From positions 1 to 26,653 of the forward strand of contig BLJB01000161.1 of assembly GCA_013423325.1 (NCBI GenBank): a stretch of 26,653 bases of DNA, written 5' to 3'. Position numbers and translations under genes: made by a program. Of this stretch, positions 9,536-20,551 are shown piece by piece. Numbering within the stretch: the stretch's first letter is position 1; every line of letters begins with the position of its first letter. Under the pieces are notes generated by a model. The model was given only the letters and a program-made list of their open reading frames with translations, was not told the DNA's origin and made no database searches. Source of the stretch: Usnea hakonensis (Eukaryota > Ascomycota > Lecanoromycetes > Lecanorales > Parmeliaceae).

Positions 9536-11207
9536 TCAGATGGCCATGTATTTCCTCTCCCCTTCTAGCCCCCATTTGACCCGAATACGTTCCAGAACCT
9601 GCTTGATCCATTTGCCTTCTTCACTATCGGCGCCAAAGAGCCGGAGATTGGTAAGAAGAGGGAACAAAAGCAGGTAAGCCCCGCCACAACCATGCTCTTC
9701 GAACTTCAGATCGTAAGGAACGGCGCGGCAGATGTCATATGCTGCCTGCCAGCGTTGGCCGAGAAGGTCGGAAACAGAAGTTAATGCTGTGTAGTCATTC
9801 AAAGACGACGGGGGAAGAGAGAGCATCAGGCTGGTTAAGAAGAAGACCACCGTGTTGTAGAGCTGATACTCGTTGGCCCGAAGGAAATCGGTGAAAGTGA
9901 TGGCGTGTTCGAAGATTTTAATGGGGAATTTGGGCTCTAATCGCGGGAATTCGGACATATCCTTGGTGGGTTTTACGGCCGAAGGAAAAGCCTTGGACCA
10001 TCCCTCTTTCCATTGTTCCAATTTGGTGTAGCATTCTTGAACTCGCTGACGCAGATTTGCGAGTCGAGGATCTTGATCTTCAGGGGAGTCCATGGACGGA
10101 CTCGTTGCGGGCGACTTGTCCCAGATAAAGGACCTGTTAGGGTTCAACGTTTTGCAGTCTTGGAGTAAACCGGGTATGATGCAGAAGATGTCAATGAGAT
10201 AGTTCATCGGGGATTTTTGCCCAGGGGTTTGGTCCCAGGGGAGTGTGAGCCACTCTTGCTGGTCAAGGAAAGTTCTTTTTTCGTCTGTGATTGCTTTGAT
10301 AACGATGATTGGCCGAGCTGCTTCGAAGATGTGGCGCTCTTCGATGGACTGATGGCTCCGCGGCCCACGAACTTCAAATAGACGTTCGACTCCGCCTGCA
10401 TGCTGGATCCAACCCTTGGATCCCGTCGACGCCACCAGTTCGTAGCGAGCCAAAAGGATGGACGATAGTAGCACTGAAGAAGACCGCTGAGCCTTTTTGT
10501 CATTGAGATCATGTGCCAATTTGAGAAGTGCTTTTCCGTAGCACTCGGCACCCTGGTGAACGATGTTCTCTTCATGATGGGCTTTGCCATAAAATGCCAA
10601 TGCCAATGCATGCACCGACTCTCGTGCAGTTCCGGAAACATTATTCACGTCCCAAGCAGGCATCAGCGATTTGTTACCGGTGTCCAGATGGCCAAGGAAA
10701 TTTTGTACAAGAAAGGTTACGCAAATTGGCTCTTGGAAAGCCGTGAGGCTCAGTTCGAAAGGCAAAAGCAAGGAAAGATCCTGCCTGGCTGTCGCAGTGG
10801 TTGTTTTCTTAGGCCTGCCTCGTGGCGGTTTTGTAATGATTGTCCTGATGCCGTTGTGGTTTGAGCCTGAAGCATTACGCGCCGAAGGCTCTGCAGAAGA
10901 AGTCATGTTTTGGTCCACCATCACGAATCCCTCGTCGGCCTCATTTTCTTCTTGCCGAGACGTGATAGTTGTAGGCCTGCCGTTTTGAGCGAGTATTTGA
11001 ACATGTGGGTCGAAGGTGATGGGTAAGCCTCTGTAGCCTTCGCAGAGTAGACCTCCGTCGTGGCAATTGTCACAACTGGGTTCGCCTTGATCTGTCCAAT
11101 GATTAGAGATTACACGTGGATGGTACAGTCGCGCAAAACTCACCGCACCTGACGCGTCTCCTAAGGCATGTAATGCAGCCGTTGCTGCGACCTCCAACGT
11201 TGGGCAT
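9536..11207 (-). CDS. Zn(II)2Cys6 transcription factor
   Basis: Predicted nuclear DNA-binding regulator of the fungal binuclear zinc cluster class, 539 aa. Exon 1 is 11144-11207 and exon 2 is 9536-11091, split by a 52-nt GT-AG intron (11092-11143) with a ctaatc branch site. Splicing creates the full cluster at residues 11-38: C11-x2-C14-x6-C21-x6-C28-x2-C31-x6-C38, with the usual basic stretch RRRVR between the second and third Cys. The intron falls in the codon right after C21, a common place in this class. A conserved-looking GLLCEGY.GLPITF follows. A basic segment PRGRPKK near residue 115 may be a nuclear signal or AT-hook-like. The remaining ~400 aa are helical, as in the fungal-specific transcription-factor middle region. 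Without splicing, the open frame lacks the first half of the zinc cluster. Targets are unknown. Confidence 0.92.
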
Positions 11208-14106
11208 GTGTGGAGTTGTAGGGAAGATTTGGAAACTTATTCCTCGGTGGGAAGGTCGATAAAAGGATGATGTGCATGCAAGGGTATGAAGGATGATGAA
11301 GATCTACCACTCGGCAAGATGCAATGGGGGGGGTTTTGAGCTCGGAAGATTTAAGGCGCCGAATCAAGCGTCTGGGGGCTTACCCCGCAGCGAATGTACC
11401 TGGAATGTACCTCAAATATCGTGAGATTTCCGAGGTAGTAGGGTTACATCCCGTCTTTAGGATCATTAAACAAGTTGAAAATGCATAGGTCGCCAACCTT
11501 CTCTTATAGGTATTGTATCAGACGGAGGGGATCCGGCTGACACCAAGGCACACTCTTTCCTATTGTCAATCCTTACAAAATCATTGCAATCGGCCCCACC
11601 TTCCGCGAGGCAGACCGTAGATAATACTTGCTATTGCGCAATTACGCTTCGAAGATGCGATTGGCAGCAGAGGGGAAGGCGTTGATGGATTGGTCCGTGA
11701 GGCTCGAAAGGGGACCCTTTTTCACCGATTCAGGTGGATTCCCCGAGATGAGCCAGGCAATACGGGGCAAAGTAGACCACGTGAAAACCGAGGTACTTGT
11801 TCTTTAGCGCTCCTATCGTCGCTGCGAAAGCATGTCATGTGATCGAAACCGGCGGCAGGAGGTGCATAAGGTGCATATTGAGTGAAAAAAAAGACCAGGA
11901 AACGACCAAGATGTCCGGATTTTATAGCCCCCATTACGGCAGAACTAAGGAACGGGCCTCGGCTGAAATCTGTCGCTAGCCGTATATGACTTAGCGTCTC
12001 GAGCATCAGCCTCGGACATCGCTTCGCACAGCCATCACTACCTACTTACCCACTTACTTTATCTTAGGGTAAGGTGATTCGAGTTGCAAGCCCCTATCTT
12101 GTTCTGGATTCTTTTGTATGCATTTATGTTCGATACGTTACCATGAGGTTTTTCATTTGCTCGTGCAGTGGTTGTCGTAATTGGCCCCCTTCAAAAGGAT
12201 CTTGTCATGCGGCACCCTAGTAGCTAAGTAAATACCCCCACCTTCCACCACCCAAGTTATTGGATAACGTCCCCCCCTTCAGCCTCGAGGATTCGCATCC
12301 CCCCACACCACTTTCGGCCCCTCTGGAACTTCGCTGATTCATAATCGCAGCCCTCATAATTTGGACTCTGACAAATCATAATCTGCACAAGCCAAAGGTG
12401 AAGTGGACGCGACAATCTATCGACAACGACAAGGGATGATGACCAATGCTTTGTGAGGCCTCTCGTAGCATTAGCAATTGCATCCTTTCTCCACCCCTGA
12501 CTTGCCACTTCTCTGCTTTCCACTTTGCCCCGCCTTGACTTCTCGTATTCGTTATCCGAAACAGCCTCAATAGTGTCATTGCTTCTTATCAACCCGTTTG
12601 TTCTCTCTACTCTTATCATCATACTTTCAGCCCCCAGTCTTCACCTTTGCATGTCCCATTGGCTCGTCCCGCGGTGGCAGAGATATTACCATTGCCAGTG
12701 TTCCATTGCGAATTCTTCGACTAAGTGCCACTTAGACTTCTTGTCAGCCTCATGAGCCGTTGCCAGATTCTATGAAAATGTCTGTGACGCGGAGGTGTTG
12801 GTCTCCTTTCTTTTAAAGGCAAGAGGAAAGGGCCCATCTCGATGAAGAGGACCACATGGCGATTAGTCTTCTGTCCCGCCAGAGCAGGCACGAGAGCGCG
12901 TGGCTGATCACAATGAGACCGAATCACCTACAGAAGCCAAGAGGCTAGCGCTCTTGGATGGGCTGTACGATGGGTGACTGAAACGCATACTACTTGTGGT
13001 TAGCAACGGAGATTGGGTGTTTCGAGACAGCGCGTTGCTGCGGCACAGCCAACATTCTTCCAAAAACTTTACACATTTTACAAAATTTTTGGGCGGCAAT
13101 GAAGCAAATGTCAGAATCAGACGCAAGGTGCTGGTAGTCTTGATGTTGAGACGTACGACACATCGCAGCAAAATTGATGTCCTTGAGGTGGATCATCTCT
13201 CCATGGAAACTAGACTCTCAGGGAAATAAGAACAGAAATGATATCAATTCGTTTTTCCTGATTGGTTGGTTTGCAACCGCCGAGGGTACCTATGCAGCAA
13301 CCAATAAAGACGACACGTGCCTGATAAAGAGATTCAGGTACTTAGGTACATACCAAACTCAGGAACCTTTGCGATGCCGTGCGAGCCATCAGATGTACTC
13401 GACATGTCCTGCATAGATTCTTGACTTTCTGGCCCGTCATACGGTGTCTCTGCACTCGCTACGAAATGGTATGCAGGACCATCCCGAGGTATCCGTAATG
13501 TTATGCAGAGATTGGAGAGTGACTTCAGAGGTACCTATGCTCAATATCGGAGCTGGTAAGCGAAGCCAATTAGTACGTGAGCTCGACATCGGAGTTTGGA
13601 ACTAAGCGACCATGTTTGCGTTCTGATCGCAGCTGAAGCTTACCTGCAGTGTTAGCTCCTTCGCTTAGCATAAAGTCCGCATGCACTTCGCCCCACTAAT
13701 CTTGCGGGGGAAAAGTTGATTCGTTACCTTCATTTCGCCCGAAGCCCTAGCCAACATCACGTTCCCGACTATTCTCGATGAGCCTTACAGCCCACGTAAT
13801 TAGTAAACGACAGCCTCGTAATTCGACCGTAAAAGCGGCTTTGCCACATTCGATAAATAGGGGCCGCGTGGCAAAGTGGGGTTTCGTCATTGTTTATGCA
13901 GATTCCCGCAACAAGCACGCACTCGCTGACCAGGGCTGAAATATATGTGTGAATCTCTCTTCTGGCCGCATATGAGTCCAATTTCTCAACCGCTTCCCGG
14001 AGTAGCAAGCCTATAAAAGCCCCCGCGTTTGAAGTTGACGGAGCCGAAGCCGACTTTTGGACCTTAGCCATACGATCAGCGGTAGCTGGAACAACCGAAC
14101 TATGCA

Positions 14107-14460
14107 ATGAAAGGTACGCAGCGCACAGCAACAGCCAGGCTGAGACCCATCAATGATACAGCTATGGAGCTAGATGTGTCGACACCCTCCTTGCCGACCA
14201 TCTCACGAGGATGTAACCAGACTTTGCCGAAACAAGTGGACCTACTGTCAAATAATCTCGGTGGTAATCACTTCTGTGGGGCCAAAGCTGGCAAATCACC
14301 TATCTGCATGAACAGATTGACCCGTGCCACTCCCCAACGTACAGGGACAAACAGCCAAGGGTCTACCGAAGATGGTAGCCGATTGACGGGTCCTGCTATG
14401 CCGTCAAAATCGACCGTCATTCCTCCAGAGAAACAACTAGATCAAGCTCAGACTCCATAG
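14107..14460 (+). CDS. Possible orphan small protein, Ser/Thr/Pro-rich
   Basis: A 117-codon open frame with an ATG and a mildly purine-rich context (gca at -3 to -1). The product is low in hydrophobic residues, rich in Ser, Thr, Pro and Lys, with no signal peptide, membrane segment or motif I recognise. It stands alone in the 5-kb gap and a minus-strand frame overlaps its start. It may be noise; it is listed only because it is the longest non-repetitive frame in the gap. Confidence 0.15.
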   Translation: MKGTQRTATARLRPINDTAMELDVSTPSLPTISRGCNQTLPKQVDLLSNNLGGNHFCGAKAGKSPICMNRLTRATPQRTGTNSQGSTEDGSRLTGPAMPSKSTVIPPEKQLDQAQTP

Positions 14461-15899
14461 GTATGTAGCTAAAGGCAGCCAAAGAGCTCCAAATAATACG
14501 ACCAAAGACTATCGAGAAGTTTCACAAGATCGGCAACATGTTTAGCTGGTTTCTTTACTCCTCTCATGAAGGTCGGCGATAACCCACGAGTCTGTATCAA
14601 GTACATCTATTTGCTGCTGTGACACTACACCAGTGCAAAAGTCCCTCTTATGAGGCGGTAGTAAGCAAGCCAAAGGACTACTTCACAGCCTCCGTTGCCG
14701 TTTGCTTATTAGTGGTTAGGAAGCTATCATTCCTATTCCGTTCGTCATCGCAATAAAGCCCACCACCCCACCCTTACTCACCATGAGTATCTCAAACCTC
14801 GACCACGAGGAGTAGCGAGACTATATCAATCATCTTCCCACGGAAAATATTGGGGCCGTTCTTCTTTTCTCGGCCCTTCGTCTGCCCTAGCAGTACCAGC
14901 GATCCGTCCCTTGAAGAAGCGTTCAGTGTGCAATGTAACCAGATCCTCGGAACCAAATAGAACAACCTCGTGGTGTCTCCACACAATGCTGCTTAAATCA
15001 CCGCACCCTCCGACGCAGAAGGCAATGTTGAGCTTGTTCTTACATCAATCGTATCAGCCCAGTAGAGCGTAGGATAACGTTCGTCTTCTTCTATTCACCC
15101 ACTCGTGGGCGGATTTTGAAATTCTTCAAATGTCAATATATTCTATAGTCGTAGGTTTTTCTAGTCGGGATCCCTGACCAAGCCTATCGCAGCATCCAAT
15201 GTTGCCTGAACGCCATCGTTCCGCCTGGAATAGCGCGCAGACGAGGGTAGGTACCCAGGCGGTATGTCGTACGCATTCTCGTGGTCATAGAGTGCTTCCA
15301 CTTCTCAGGGCTCAAGGTCCCTCAGCACGGGCGTCTGACTCTTCGGTGGTCTCCCTGCGGTAGCACTTTATACTGCAGTCACCATGGTCAGACCCGAGAG
15401 ATACTTGCTCGGACAATTCATAAGCTAGATCCTACATGGTAAGATCATAATCTATCTGATGTCCGCTAGCCCTGGTTACAGTATTTGCCCTCGGAATCTT
15501 GATTCTCCATGCTCGAACGGAAGAAGACCCCCAAAAGGCTCAAGCTCTACCCACAACCCCACAGCGTTCAGCATTTTCGTTTTTAATGTGTTTTGTGGGA
15601 CAGAGACAGAGTGAGAAGAATCATCTGGGTATTCAGGGTCAAGCTTGTGAAGTCTGCTGTATGAGTAAGAAGCCAGCGGTTAGAGGAGGGGCTTTTGGGT
15701 CGGTAGTAGTGGCAGCTGCAACCTGCAGGCTTGGGAAAGGAATGAATGACGCTGGAAAAGAAGGGGAAGTTGGATGTGGATCGGGATCACTGGCGGGGTT
15801 CTTGGTGGGGACTACGCCTTACGCTAGAATTATCATGCTCATGGAGAATTGATACGCCGACATTGTGATTATTTTCAGTGGGACGGGATGTCTCATCTT

Positions 15900-16088
15900 G
15901 TTAACAAATTTTACAAGAGTGGTGGCATGCGTTTCGCATGCTGTGTAGTCAAACACCTCGGCGCATTTCATGGCAAAGAAACATGATCAGATTTTACAGT
16001 GCTAGCATGCAAGTTAACAAATTCTGAGAAGTGACCTTCCCGTGCAAGTTGTGTAATCAAAGACAATGAACCCACGCATGCTGTGTAG
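15900..16088. repeat. Diverged direct repeats with a small hairpin
   Basis: gttaacaaatt occurs at 15900-15910 and 16013-16023. cgcatgctgtgtag occurs at 15935-15948 and 16075-16088. gtgtagtcaaac near 15943 resembles gtgtaatcaaag near 16050. A perfect 7-bp stem with a 3-base loop lies at 15925-15941 (gcatgcg/cgcatgc). Spacings differ (113 and 140), so this is an old, partly shuffled duplication at best. It lies 80-270 bp downstream of the stop of copy 2 on the minus strand. Confidence 0.5.
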
Positions 16089-16169
16089 CGACAAAGCAAA
16101 ACGAAGTCGACCCTATTCCTACTCGTCATCATGCCATGCCGGATGGAATCAAGATGAGCTGCTATGTTC

Positions 16170-17387
16170 TTATCTGGTCCTTTGTTTTGATTGCTTTCCT
16201 TTAGCCTTCGTGTCTAGCTTGTCCTCTTTTTCGGCCGCCTGGGCACTAGGGGTCGAATCGCGTAGACGACGACGAGCAATTGACAAGGCGGCAGAAAGGA
16301 GTCGATCTGCTGGCAATAGTACTCGTTTATCCTCGCTAAGATATTTAGTGGCATAAGGAAGGTGAATATCTAAGAAAAGTTGACGTTAGCTGACATACGG
16401 TATGGTGTATCAAATACAGTGCTCGGAACATCACTCACCTTCCTTGAGGGTCTCTTCGATTGATGTCGAGAGAATCCGGAATTCGCTGTTCTCGTAGGTC
16501 AACAAAGGCACGACCCTCTAGGTTCTATGTCAGCTTGGATCCTAGGAGGCTGGTTTCGAGTTCGAACGACCGTGTCTGTACTAACATCACATGTCTTGAG
16601 ATTTGGATCATGAAAGAAAGATAGAATCCCGCCAAAGAGCTGTCCCTCCAGGAAAATGAGATCTGAGCTGGGTGGCGACGGAAAGATTGGTTTCGAAGAC
16701 TCCAAGGGAGCTAGAAATGACGATGGCGTGTTATCTTGGCCAGTCGTAATATACGTGTCGAAGATCTGAAGAATTTCACGGAAGAGAGTGTTTGCGAAGA
16801 GGAACCACCAATTCTGATAAATTTGGGTATCGATGGTGACTTGAACGCTGTTCTTTGAATGGGCATTGTAATTTGATTTGATCGCTGCGCTGCACATACT
16901 TCCAAACATCTAGAGTTTTGTTAGCATGCCTGGATTCATTGTCATCGAGAGTATCGCGGGTTTCAATTACCTCTCCGTTCAAGTAGATGCGCTGGTCTGA
17001 CGGTTGGAATTCTGCATTCCGAGAGTACTCCACATGGCGTCTCAGGACCAAAGAATTCGTGATGCTGTCATCCACGTAGAGGCGTGGAAATTTCTGACAA
17101 ATAATCGATATGAACTTGTCAATTTGTTCAGCGATCAAGACCGAGTCGTGGAATCGGGCCTCCGGTCGCTCGTCGCCGTACTCTTCTATGAACCCTATTA
17201 AAACGTGATGGACAAACTCTGCCTTGAGTAAGGCTTGGCATACACTCACCACCCTGACAGCGCACTTGGCCATTTCACTGTCTGGGCGATACTGGTAGCC
17301 TTCATCTCCGTTACGATCGCGGAGATATAGTCTGACCTCAGACGTCTCGTCCCCCAGCTTGGGGAATGAAACATTTGAAGGAGACAT
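16170..17387 (-). CDS. Copy 2 of the zincin-like family, site degenerated to REILQ
   Basis: Four exons: 16971-17387, 16586-16909, 16439-16517 and 16170-16369. The introns are 61, 68 and 69 nt, all GT-AG with gctaac or gctgac branch sites, and all phases join to give 339 aa. Intron positions and phases (0, 0, 1) match the genes at 6280 and 20552, and exon 3 is 79 nt exactly as in copy 3. The family block FPRLYVDDSIT is present near residues 110-120. FLFANTLFREILQ aligns without gaps with FMFANVILHELGH of copy 3, so both zinc-binding His are lost (R183, E184, Q187) and zinc catalysis is not expected. The G-E-A-G motif is also missing, though LFGG remains. The C-terminus is Lys/Glu-rich and charged (about 310-339). 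No signal peptide is present, so it is probably cytosolic. The intact frame and splice sites argue for a functional non-enzymatic protein. Confidence 0.82.
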
Positions 17388-20300
17388 GTTGGCAAGAGAG
17401 AATACGAGGGATGTCAAGTATCGCTATCAATAGCTGAGAGAGACGTCCCAACGTGTGATGTATAGAATAGCAAGGCTTGGTAAGGAAGGTCTTTGACGGG
17501 GAATACAGAGACGTGAGTGTGTAAAATTGCTAGAAAATAGAAACAGAAAGAAAGCGTGGTTATACTTGATGTGAAATGAGTCACACCCATTGTATGGTAT
17601 AAATTGCTGTAACGATACTGAAACATTTCGTTGTATCAGGCTCGAGGAGTGAAGCATGTAACCGAAGCATGTGTAATAATGGGCCGATATAGAGGAAGAC
17701 CAGTCCTTTTACATTACCTCATCTAAAGCTTCCAGAGCTGAAACAGATTTTGTTGTGGGTGCGGTTTCCTATGTTTGAGTAGCGTAGGAGGATGATACAA
17801 AACGGAGAAGAGACAAGATGGTGCGTAAAAGCTCCCATACAGTCGATCAGCCAGTTAGATGGAGCTGCTTTTGTTTCATTTCTTGAGCGTAGGCCCAAAA
17901 AACCCTGAATTCTTTCTCAGATTCGGTCGGAGGAGCGTCAAACTGTAGCCGGACCCATCTGTAGCCGAGCGCTGAAATGTATGGCCGAGATGCAGTCAGA
18001 ACCTCAAGTAAAATATGATACGAGTCAAGTGTAGGAGGCTTGTCCCTGCCCGAGGGGCAGTTCCGTTTGATGTGTTTTAAGATACGTTAGCGCAAAAAGA
18101 CGATGCGGTAAGGTACGGATAAATGCCAAGCCTCGTTTTGGCCTATCGCTGGCTCTGTCTGTCCTTCTTCTTCTTCTTCGGAGAGTGGGTCACAGAGGTA
18201 TGTCAGTAATACTATTGCGGTAATCCCTCACCTTGAGTTCAATAATTGCTCATTATTAATCTGGCTATAGCAGTGGGTGCGTGGGCCATAAGTAGATGCA
18301 ACGACTCTATAAGAGATAGATAGACTGAGCAGCCTGTGCAGGTAAGAGCGCAGTAAACATGCACTCCTCATAGTACTACTGTTGTGTGTGTCTCGTAATA
18401 GCCACAAGCTATAGCGATACCTGAAAGCACACATTTCACTCAAGTCTGAAATTACACGCGACACAAACAAAAAAATATACGAATCAGTGGCATCACCCAG
18501 CCCTCAGTCCTACAATTGCGTCTTGCGCCTGTCAAAGACCCGGTAGAAGACCATATGTCTTATCCTCTCACCAGTGTCTCTCTCGGAAATGTCCATTGTT
18601 CACTGCACCACTGCAACATCTGTATCCAAAGATCCTTGGGAATCCGAATATTGGAGCCCCCGTCAATTTCGAGCCACAAGGCAAGCGGCATTGAACCTCT
18701 CCAAAGTCATTCTTATTGACCACCTCCGCCGTGCTTTCTATTCGCAGGCTTAAGGTTCTCCCGATGCGTCATGTAGCGACGATGATGCTTTGCTGTTCTT
18801 CAGGGATCGTTCGAGCATATTTTCAGTTGAAGATGTAGCTGACGACATTTGAAAAGGAGGGTTTTGTTTCAAGGCATCTGGATACGAGGATGCTGTAGAT
18901 TTGAGTACTTGAGCGTATGGAGAAGAGTATGTATAGTATACAAGGTAGGGTTACTGATTGGAGACATGAATAGAGATCCCGTAGGTTTGAAATATCGTCA
19001 TTAGCATGGACGTCCTTCGAGTGATGTTTGAACTTGAGTGGACTCTAGTGTCCGTGTCAAATATACACAAGCAGCGACACAATTTTGCTGTGTGCCCTAC
19101 AAACACCACAGTCTCTTCCTCAACATCTTCAGTAAATGACAATAGGCCCCATCTCAGATCCTAAGGTCTGGGGTCAAGGCCTGCCCAGAAGCTCGAAATA
19201 TCCAGCGGGCGCTTGCAGCCCCTGAAGTACCAAAGAGATGTACATATCACGTTCGAGCAAGTCCCATTCCTTTTCCCTTCCTTACCTTCCTGCCTTGCCA
19301 AAGTACATCGCTAATCCTTCATCATGACCATACAACTCATACGTGCATGGTATATGTGAAGGTGCTGGTTTGTCGCTGTCGTTCTTGTAGATGAGAAGGT
19401 GGGCTTCACTTGCTCTTATGCAGATTATCTCCATACGGACGCTGACTCGTAGAGGATCGCAAGGGGCTCATCAAAGCTTGGTGGTTTCCCAACATTACTG
19501 CTCATATTTGACTGAGACATCTGCGAATCTTGGCAAGTGGAGATGTTAGGATGAGGTCGTACTTTGAAATTTGAAAATGCAAGAAAGCTTTCTTCTTGTA
19601 ATATCCCTTCCGACCAGTCTTGCTAGGTACCAGCACGACAGAAATTTGATAAATGTCAACAAATATCCGTTACCGATGCCCCAGTCTTGGCGCTTTCTTA
19701 ATACGTCATCTTACATAATCTGCCCGATTTAGTCTTACTGCATGAGGTACATGTTAACATAAGATTTTCAAAACATAACACATCCTGTAGAGGTGAACTC
19801 GTCGGCTCCGTGGCCATCAAATAATCAGGAATGCTTTCTCAATGTCAACCAGCAAATTGCACACTTGGAGGAGCAGACTGCTAGCTTTCGCGGCCGAGAG
19901 CGGAGTCCTCAAGTGGCAGCTTTGAGAGGCCCCGCGAATCCCATCGATGAAAGTACCATTCCCCTCATCCGCGCCCACAGATGAATGGATGGAGATATCT
20001 TGTATCGTCGGTACTTGGTTATCGAAGCGGCCAATAGGATCACCAAATTGGACCTCTGACCATGTGATGAATGCCCGATCAGGTTCTCGGCTGCAGCTCT
20101 TGGCTTTAGCCAATGAAATGCGAGAACAGTGTACCTGATCCGATCTCCGGGGCCGAACAAAAGCTAGACCGCGTATTTAAAGGCTAGATTTGCATGTTCA
20201 ACACAGTATATACGAGCCCAGCCGACTACTAGTGTTGTCATACTAAGTCTTCAACTCTCACCCTATCCTGCAACAGAGCCTTTTGCATGAAGTTCCCCAC

Positions 20301-20551
20301 TTTTGTTTCAAAGACCGTTTAGTCCGGTGATCATGTACATACACTACCCAGAAAAATAAAAATTTGGGAGGTAGGTGCCGGACAATTGTTTCTATTGGTT
20401 AGGATCTTCCGAGATACTCCCACTGTTCTTAACAGTTTAGAACGAAGACATGGTGTTGTGGTGGGTATAAATTCTCCCCTTTTCCTCTTCTTTCCAATCT
20501 CAGCTCCAAAATTCCTACTAACACCCTTCCGTCACGAAGCAAACGACTAAC
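17388..20551. other. 3.2-kb intergenic region between copies 2 and 3
   Basis: Copies 2 and 3 point away from each other, so this holds both promoters, but it is unusually long. No supportable gene was found. A (CTT)n run lies at about 18160-18178. Around 19793-20138 two + strand frames of about 63 codons overlap and could be one frame-shifted relic; the reverse strand is also open there (19817-20113). No family is recognised in any of them. Confidence 0.45.
20466..20500 (+). promoter_or_regulatory. TATA box and pyrimidine tract of copy 3
   Basis: TATAAAT at 20466-20472 is followed at once by a C/T-rich run (tctccccttttcctcttc). This is the usual arrangement in well-expressed filamentous-ascomycete promoters, with transcription expected to start just downstream. 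The ATG at 20552 lies 80 bases after the TATA box. Confidence 0.6.

Larger units (their letters stand above)
11208..16169. other. 5-kb gene-poor region
   Basis: No gene could be supported over almost 5 kb. Open frames are all short and mostly overlap on both strands. The best isolated candidate is a 117-codon frame at 14107-14460. Another at 15499-15852 starts in an A/T-rich stretch and has no recognisable motif. The left few hundred bases should hold the transcription factor's promoter. A small hairpin and diverged direct repeats lie at 15900-16088, just beyond the 3' end of copy 2. I saw no tRNA A/B-box pair, transposase or reverse-transcriptase motif. Confidence 0.5.

Noticed and set aside
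13769..14131. 120-codon minus-strand open frame
   Set aside because: No motif, no neighbouring exons, overlaps another weak frame, and sits in a region with no other coding signal.
15499..15852. 117-codon + strand open frame
   Set aside because: The glycine and cysteine-rich reading has no recognisable order, and there is no promoter or homologous feature.
16711..16905. Open frame reading through the first intron boundary of copy 2
   Set aside because: It is an unspliced or shifted reading. The gctaac branch site and ctctag acceptor give an exon that aligns with the relatives.
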